A stretch of 19,525 bases of DNA from Candidatus Omnitrophota bacterium. GTDB taxonomy: Bacteria > Omnitrophota > Gorgyraeia > S143-82. Within the stretch, counting starts at the first letter, position 1; every line of letters starts with the position of its first letter. Of the stretch, positions 5,849-14,800 are shown one piece after another. A program made the translations under genes and the position numbers. The DNA is taken from positions 1-19,525 of the forward strand of contig JALVWL010000014.1 of assembly GCA_027034965.1 (NCBI GenBank), written 5' to 3'. A model generated the notes under the pieces. The model worked only from the letters and a program-made list of their open reading frames with translations, ran no database searches and was not told the origin of the DNA.

Positions 5849-8800
5849 TTAGTCGTTTAAGGCATAGTAGACCAATCCTCCAGGGGAATGTTCAAAGGTA
5901 GTGGCGTCATTAAATCCGCCGAACACATACTCCTGCGCAGGCTCTCCTTCTCTGGCAATCCAGTATAAGAGCGCTGTGTAGAGGGCACTCAGGCGGTCTT
6001 CCAATAAGGATGTTTCATCTTTATCATCTTCAACTAGCTCATAGGTCAGGTTCCTTCTGGCTAACTCCCTGGCCATCGCTCCTGTCAGCTCCCAACTTTG
6101 TTTTCCATCTAACTCAACAGCTACCTCTTCTATTATCTCATCTCTATTGTCAATATCCTCTGGCAAAAGTAAATTAAGCAGTCTATACACATCTGTTTCT
6201 TCAACTGCATCTGATAGTTCATTTCGGCTCAATTCCCTAAAGAGCTCCCCGGGGCTGTTGTAATCCCCATTTAATATCCTATTGATTCTTTTATCACCTA
6301 TATATTCAACTGCCTTATTTATCTCAAATAATACTTCCTGCCTATCTTTTCCCAAATTTCTCCTTAATCTCTTAAGGATTTCTTCCACTTGTAAAGGCTT
6401 TTTGTCTCCCAACTCATCCTCCAACACAGACATCATTGGTAGACCGGTCTCGAGTGTTGTGTAACTTTCTTTATGACCATTCTCATTCCTTAACGCCTTT
6501 GGTATGTTTACTTCTTTGCCTATATCACCTTCAGGCAATGTATTTTTATCTTTAAGAGCCAGCATCAATTCCATAAACCCTTCTATAACATCCGCTGGTT
6601 TTATATCTTCTCTTTGCACCACATAGCGCTTATACCCAAACCCTTCCATAACATTCAGCGACTCTTCTCCAAATCCCCACATCACAACCAGCAGGCCTTC
6701 TCTCTCGGCCTCCTCTAAAAACTCTCTCCACTCCTGCGCATCAAATCCCGAGAGGTCATCTCCATCGGTCAACACTATCGCTATCTTCCTCTTTGCGTCG
6801 CCCCCCTTTGCCTGCTCCCTCAAGACACCTACTGCATTTGCGATATCCGTGCCCTCTGTACCTATTCTTGCGACTATACTGCCTACCACTTGCTCCAGTT
6901 TTTCTCTGTCCCTAAGTTCGTCCCTTAGAGAACCCATAGAATAAAAGCTATCTCCAAAACATGAAAGATGCAGATTTACCCCATTATTCATTTGGTTGGC
7001 AGTAGCCATTATGCTTACTATACCTACAAGCGCATCTCTCAACTGCTCGGCTATTGCTCCTGTAGAGCCGCTTATATCCACGGTAAGATATACCTCAACA
7101 GCCCCTTCCTCTGCTCGCTTAGTCACGCGCTTTCTGAAGGCCTGATCAAGTCTGCCCTCTACCAACTTATTTACATCTATCTCACTGCCGTCCTGGCCGC
7201 CTCTCCACTCAACCCTGCTCCGCTGGCCTATCGTATTTAGAAACCGCTTTACTAATGCAGGGTCCACCTCTGGCAAACTCACTCTTCTACCTGTCATCTC
7301 TATCTCCTCTATAACCCCTTCATCCTTTCTGGGGCCTATACCATCTGGTAGGTCGGTTATTGGTGTGCTTCGGTCCTTAAGGATGTGGTTTTGTCCCTCT
7401 TTTACTCTTACCTTCACCCTCACCTTATGTTTGGCCGGTGCTGTTACTATTCCCGCCCCTATTCCACCTTCACCTCTGCCTACTTCTGCATACTGCAAAT
7501 AATACCCATCACTTGCGTACTTCCAGTGCAGTCTCTTTCTATAAATCTTAGCTGCCAGCTCATTTAACTCCTTGGCAGTCATACCTCTTTCCTTCGATGC
7601 CCCTACGAATTTCAATGCCCTATTCTTATCCAAGTCCCACGCCTTGGCCATATCTCCGCTTTTATTTACCTCCCCATACAATGCCCTGAATATCACATCC
7701 GCGGCCTCCCGATAGGCGTCTTTTTTTTCTCTGTCCAAATAACCGGCCAACTTTTTGAGATAGTGAACCGGATAATCCGCTACTATCAACGGGGTAAGCA
7801 TAGAATTTATCTCTATATTTCCCGGGAGTTCGGGATACAATACCTCATCTAGATAATGACCTAATACCTCGTGCGCAAGGGTGAGCTTGATATATTCTTT
7901 CTTTGCAGTATCTTCATCAATGCCTAACTCATCCATCAGCTTTGCCACCTGCTTCTCCATCGGCTCCTTCAATATTACTGCTGCAATATTGTCAAAAAAC
8001 GCAAGCGCACCGGGAGAGGCCATGTCGTAACCCTCTACCAACAGGGCAGGGCACTTTGCAATGGCTTGTACTACATCTTCATCTATCCCCATTGCCTTAA
8101 GAGCCTCTTTGCCAAATAGTTCGCTTAGGGCCTCTAGGTTCTCCTCTCTGTATGCACGCACATAGATATAGCTGCCCTTTACTCCATCCACCTTCAGTTC
8201 TACCGCATGGACAAATACGCCCTTCTTTATCATTTCCCTCTCAATCCCTGGCAACAGAGACCATACCTCTTCCCAATTGCTCTGTCTTATATTTTTCTCT
8301 ATTGCCTCTATAATCTCAGCAAAAGCGGGTGAGATTAAATCCGCTTCCTTTATCACCCTTTGACTGAGACGGTCATCCCTTTCTCCCATACTCTGCTTTA
8401 ATAGGTACGGACCTAGGATTGTCTCTACCCATCTAATAATATCTTCCCTCTCTACGCTTTCTCCTTCGACTTTGTCTCTTAAAGGGGAATTCTCTATTAT
8501 CTTTTCTGCGGGCATCTTATATATCTCTCGGATCTGCTCTATTATTTCTTCGCTCTGTTCCTCGTCCAAGATCTCTTCGTCTATTCTTTCGGTCTTATCT
8601 GCGTATGCCCGCAGTATCTGGAGGATTAGATCATCTTCTTTAAAGCTTACTCCCTCTATATCCTCTCTTTCCGCCGCAAATGCACCTCGGACTGCCTCCA
8701 TCTTGCGGGACACTTCCTCTTCTCTCTCTGCACCCCATATCTTTAAGAGTATCTGCCTCATCTCTTCCTCTGTGTATACCTCCATCGGTGAGGGCATGTA

Positions 8801-11800
8801 TATAACTGCGCTGTCCTCTTCTAATTCCTTTATCTCGTGTCTCTCATAACCTGCGCCATTGCGGTTGTAGGCTAGGGCTATCCTTACGCCTCTCTTAAGG
8901 CGCACCCTTAGGTTCTTGCCATTGTAGGGGTAGATAAATCCCTCTCTGCCGTACTTTATCAGGTTGTAGGCAAACTGAAGCATCTCTCTACTTGTGTTGG
9001 CTTCATCTATCATCACTATCTTGTTTTCATCTTCCCCTTCTTTTTCCCCTTTTATATCCTCCCACTCCTCTCCTACTACGCAGGCCTCTTTTATAAGCTC
9101 ACCTATCTCCATCTCTACTCTTATATCCCTACCTTCTCCGGATAGTTTTTGCCTTATTATCGCCTCTCTACCTGTCTCTTCGTTTATGTCCACTCTATAC
9201 AGGGGCACACCTATTACCTGTGAGAGGTTCTCTATGAATTTGCTCTTGCCTCCGGCTGCCGGCCCATAGAGCACCACCGGCATTTCTTCCTCCCAGGCAT
9301 TGAGCACTTGATTGGCTATCCTCTTTATTAAATCGGTCCAGACTATGTACTTGCGCTTGCCTACCTTCTCTATCTCTACTGCGTTTGCTTCTTGCTCTGG
9401 GCTTTTCAATACCTTAAGGCCGCCTATCTCTTTCAACTTTCCTGTCTTGGTCTTTATCTCGGACATAGTCGTTTCTATCAGGCTCTGATAGATGGAAAGG
9501 AGTTTGTCTGTCTCTACTTTTATGTCTCTATGGCCTAAACCCCTGAGGTATCCTTCTATCCCTGCCCTTATTACTTCTTTGAATGTCTCTCTCTCCTTCT
9601 CATTCATCCCCATTATGTAGGCGCGGTAGAGGCCTTCCATAATATAATAGAGCTCTTCTTTTACCTGCCCTCTCTTTTCGTCCCTTGCAATTGCCCTTCT
9701 TATGTCATCTGCTGCCTGCAGTATCTTGCCTATGTTATAACCCGATCTCTTCAGGGTAGTATTAGAGGCAGTCTTCCATGCTATCTCTGCAAGTATCCCT
9801 GCTGCATCTTCGCTTATCTGGGGCACAATGGCCTTTATTCTCTCCTTTATCTCTTTTTTACTGGGTATCACTGCGATGTCCATCAGTCTACTCCTCATCG
9901 GGGCAGAGAACTTCAGTTCGTCACCTTCTCGTGAGCTTATGGTTATCTTTATGTTTCGGGGCAGGCGCTCTGTCTTGTTCCCTACTTTTATTTCGCCTTT
10001 GTTCAACAATTCGTTTAATCCTCCTCTGACCTCTTCCCCTATGTCTGCTAATCCGCTTATCTCTATTACATATAGCCTGTCAGGGTCGGCCTTGGCCTTC
10101 TCTATTACCTCTAACAGCACCCCGTTACGATACCTGTAGTCTCCATATAATCTGCCATGGTATATCCCGCTTTCTTCGTCATACTCCATCTCGGGCATCT
10201 CTGTCCCTATCAGGTCGCTTATGCCACTGCCCTGGGTTAAGATTACCCTCTCTAATTCTATCAACCCCGCCTCCTCTAACCGCTCCAAAATGCCCTCTTT
10301 TGCCCAGTCCTCTCCCTTTAGTTCTATCGGCCTGCCTAATCTCAGCCCTATTAGGTACTTCCTTACTGCCTCAGATATCTTGCCTGCATCAAATACTACC
10401 TCTCCATTTGTGGCTGTCTCTCTCTTTCCTATCAGCTTCCATGCTTCCCTTAGAGTAAGGGGGGATCTCATCTTCTCGCGAGTATTATTCGCTTGCTTAA
10501 GGATATCATCGGCTCTGTCTTTATCTATCCCTTTGAGCAGGGCCTGCCAGTACATATCCTTCTCTCTGTCAGTCATCTGGCCCATATAGGAGATCTCTAT
10601 CGCTGTTATCACTGCCTTTTGACCTTCAAGGCCTTCTATCTGTGCCTCTTTTATGCCCATCGCTATCTTTATTGCCTCCCGCAGTTGTCTCGGGCCTATC
10701 TTGTCTTTATCGGGATGATTTCCTTGGCAGTAATGGTGGGCCATCTTTAATAAGCTTGCCTCTCCACTGGTTAGGGGCATAAGGGCCTCTTTTAAGTATC
10801 TGTCTTGATAAAACTCTATCATCCTATCTATCTCTTCTAACGTCAGGTCCTTCTCTACGTATATACCCTGACCCCTCTCTTCTATCGCCGGACCTAATTC
10901 CTTTCTGCTTAGTGTCACCCCTGGGGGGTTCTGGGAGACGATCAACACAAAATCCCTTGACCTCTTTATCTTCTTTCCCCATAGGCCTGGGTGTATCTGG
11001 CCCAGGTCTACTTCTTCTAAACCTAGTAAGTCTACGATGTACTCTATGAGTCTGCGGGAGTTGTCTCCTAAGGCACCTTCGTCTATCAGATATACTCCCC
11101 CTTGGCTGTATGCCTTTAAGAGGGGATTGGTTATCTCTATGTGGCCGTCTCCTTTTACCTCTATCCCTTCTATCTCTATCTTGCCTCGCCTTAGCCTGTA
11201 TCCACCTATCGCCTCATCTCTGCTGATATCTTCGTGCATGGGCAGACTGTAGAAGGCAAGCTTGAGCTGTCTTGCTATCTCTTCCGCATAGCTGGTCTTT
11301 CCACCTGATGGCGGGCCTTCTAAGATAAATAGCCTCTCTCCCCTTTTATAGCCTTCTATTACCTGACTCAATACCTTTTTATAGGCGCGGGTGGGGTAAT
11401 AGTTGGCGCTCTCGAAAGCGTCTGCCCATATTTTTTCTCCATAGCCCTCCCATGAGCTGCCTGTCAGCTCTTCCTCTGGCAGGCGGGATAATAATTCTAT
11501 ATATACTGCCTCCTTGATCGCTTCTTCTGTTGGCAGGCCTCCTTTTTCATCCTCTTTCATCCACTTAATTATCCTTCTAACCGCATCTTCGCTAATGGGC
11601 CTGTGCCTGCGGTAGTGCTGATTGTATCTCTTAACTATCTCTATTGCCTCTCTTAGGTGGTTGTATACGGTATCTACTTCCTTTTGGGTTAACTCTATAT
11701 CTGCACTCTGGCTGATCCTGTGTATCTCGCTCCTTAAATCTTCATTTAGCTGCCCTCCTACATCCACTACCCAAAACCGGTCTATCTCTGGCGCCCCTAA

Positions 11801-14800
11801 CCTTATTTGACTGCCTAATACCGTCTCGGCGACTATCTTTACCCTATCTCCTAATCGGCTGTAAAACCAGCAGGCAAAGCCCTTTGCTTCCTCTTCTGTC
11901 TTGAAAGTATCCTTTGTTACCTTTATCTCTTCTTCCGTTGGCCGGGAATTTTTCCGCTGGAGGTACTCTTCTATGGCCTTATCTAACTTCCCCGCTCTCT
12001 CTAATCTCTTTATCAGTGCCTTGGCGGTTGTCTCGTTTACTATCTCTTCTATGTCTTCTATTACACCTTTCTGGAAGGTCTCGTTAAACTGGCTGGCTGT
12101 CTCTGGGGCTATTCTGTGATAGCCGATTAGCCTTAGTGCTACTGGCTGACCCGTGAGATAGGCCTCTTCTCTCGCCTTAAGGAGCGCACCTATTGCTGTC
12201 TTTACTCCACCTTTTCCATCGGGCACTGTACCGCCTATCAGCTCTGCCCTGCCGGTGCTATCACTTACTACTACCTTTATCTTTTTATATCCCTTTAGTG
12301 CCTCTTCTATGGCATTACCTACGGCCCCAGGGCTGTCGCCTACAACCCATACCGCCCTCTCCCTTGAGATTATCCCTCTTATCTCTTCGGCAGTGGCGCT
12401 TTCTACCTGGGGCGGGCCGTGTGCCTCCCTGCCTCTTAAGAGCGCCTTTTTTATTATCTTCTGCGCCTCTTGCCTATCAGCCCTATCCAACCAGCTCCTG
12501 CCATAAATGAGCTCTATCCCCCTATATAAATCACTGCCTTCTCTTACAAACTTGGCCAGCCTTATTATCTGTCTGCGGGTGAGCTCTTGTCTCTTGCTTA
12601 TCTTCCCCTTCTCTTGTGCCTCTTTTAATCGATCTATTACCTCTACTAATGCCTCTTTCTCAGCCTCTGTTATCTCTACCCCTAATGAGGTGAATATGTT
12701 TTCTATACGCTTTTCTGTCCTTTCTATCGGCTCCATCTTTATCAATAGCATCTGTCTCTCTCTTGCCTTACCTATCTCTCCTCTGCCTACGGTGCCTTCA
12801 GGGTTTATTGCATACACATAAAGTCCTGCCCCTATACTCCTTTCTTCTATATCACCTCTGTCCGGACGGTATAGATACCTTTTATCTAAGCCCATCACCA
12901 CTGGCTCCATCGCCTCTAATGCCGAAGGGCTGGTGTTTATCTCGTTTAACAAAACTATCTTATCGTCTTCTGGCTCGGTTTTAAGGATACGGCTTTCTTC
13001 GTACTTTATCTTTAACCCTTTATCAAGCCTGCCAGATGCTGTGAGCCTGCCTAATACCTTCTCCGACCCGCTCTCTTTTGAGAATGTCTCCTCTATTACT
13101 TCCTTCCCTAATATCTTACCCAATATCTCAACTACCCTGCTCTTGCCCTCTCCACTTGGGCCTTTTAGCTCAACTATCTCCCGTTTGCCTGCCTCCTTTG
13201 CCCTTACATACAGCATCAGCAAGAGCGATAATACTACCTCCTCCTGTCTGCCAAGGGCGTATTCCTCTTCTTCCATTAACGCTCGCTTGAATGCATCTCT
13301 TAGAGAACTTTCATCATCTCCTTCTTTAAGTCTATCTACTGCCTCGCTGAACTGCTCTCCCATCTGCGCGCGCACACCTGCTGTCTCTATCCAGTATTTA
13401 TTCGCCTTTCTAATTATCTTCAATTGGTAGAGGTTATCGGCATGGCCTTCTTCTATCTTCTTCTTTATCTCTCTATCCCCACCAAGATAGAGTAGGTTTA
13501 TCGCTGCCTTACTTAGGCTGTCTCTATCCTGGCCAATTACCTCTTCCATTGCGGTGAGGTTAGAGGAGGTTATTTGGCCTACCGTCTCCTCATCTATCCC
13601 AAGGCTATTTGCTATCTCTCTTATTGCCTCTATTAGGGCGCTGGCTCGGGCATCTTCTTCACCGACATAGATAGGCTCTTCTATTATCCGGCTCATAAAT
13701 GCCTCGTCAGGAATATCTCTGCCGGATATGTTTACGAATACCACCCTTAGATTATCCGGCACTGTCTTTGCCTGACCACTGCCTCTGCTTACCTTTCTAT
13801 CCCATAACAGGTGATGCAGTCCGCTCCTTACCTCGCCATTGAGGCTTTCTGCGTTTAATACCACTATCTCATATCCTTTATCCTCTCCACGGGCCTTAGA
13901 CTCTATTGCCTTATCTATCCACTCCTCTGCCATACCCATAAACGCATCTATCCCCATATCACTGCGGCCGGTGATTATCAATACCTCTTTATCCTGCTCT
14001 TCTTGCTTTATCCACTCACCTATCTGCCTCGCCGCATCTGGCTCTATATCCAGCCACAATCCTACCTGCCCCACCTCCCATAACCTGCCTACTGCTGCCT
14101 CAAGCGCACCTAATACGCCTTGATGGGAAACCTTTCTTTTATAGGTACTGGTGCGGATGGTGGTCTCTACCATGGTAGGGGTGGGAACAAGAGAATCTAT
14201 CTCACGAAGGGGCTCATTCTCTTTCACAAGCCTATTTATCCTGACCACATCCAAGATAGGGCCAAGACTGCTCTCTGCATAGCGGGCTATTAATTTGTAT
14301 AACAATCCCCGCCTCTCATTATCCCTCGCATACCTGCCAAATGCCTGCCAGCTCGCCAGAATATAGCCCGTTAATAGGGCATCTACGTCCAACTTTTCTG
14401 CCTTTAAAGCATCCATATATACCTGCCCCATTGCCTCATTAAAACGCACCAGGTCCCTTATCGTTACCCCTTTAAATCCATGCGAGATTAGCTCATCATA
14501 CAGGCCCTGACTGCTCCTGACTATCAATTCTTTTTCTTCTTCAGTAAGGGCCTTCTTTTCTGTAGCATCAGCCCTGCTTGATAAAGCAGCATCCACGCCA
14601 ACAAAAAATCCACTTGCCTGCGCCCAGAGATTCTCGGGAAGGTCATCAGGCGCCTTACCTGACATATAGGCATCTAATGCCTCTGCAAATTCAGGGAAGG
14701 TAATCAGGGTATCAGGGTGTAATAGACAAAAGTATACATAAAGGCCTGCCATATCGTGCAGGTATCCCTCCTCAATATCAGAAAATGCAGGCTCCTCGTG

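Noticed and set aside
12933..13430. Long open frame on the plus strand (165 codons, Ser/Leu-rich) inside the giant gene, with several similar ones at 8472-8849, 10221-10589 and 9828-10139
   Set aside because: They are shadows on the pyrimidine-rich strand of a continuous minus-strand gene with recognisable domains. They have low-complexity Ser, Leu and Pro content and no family resemblance.
8645..14107. Dynein heavy chain-like motor
   Set aside because: There are six AAA modules, but no sign of the long coiled-coil microtubule-binding stalk after AAA4. The C-terminal MIDAS domain is a midasin and MoxR-partner feature.
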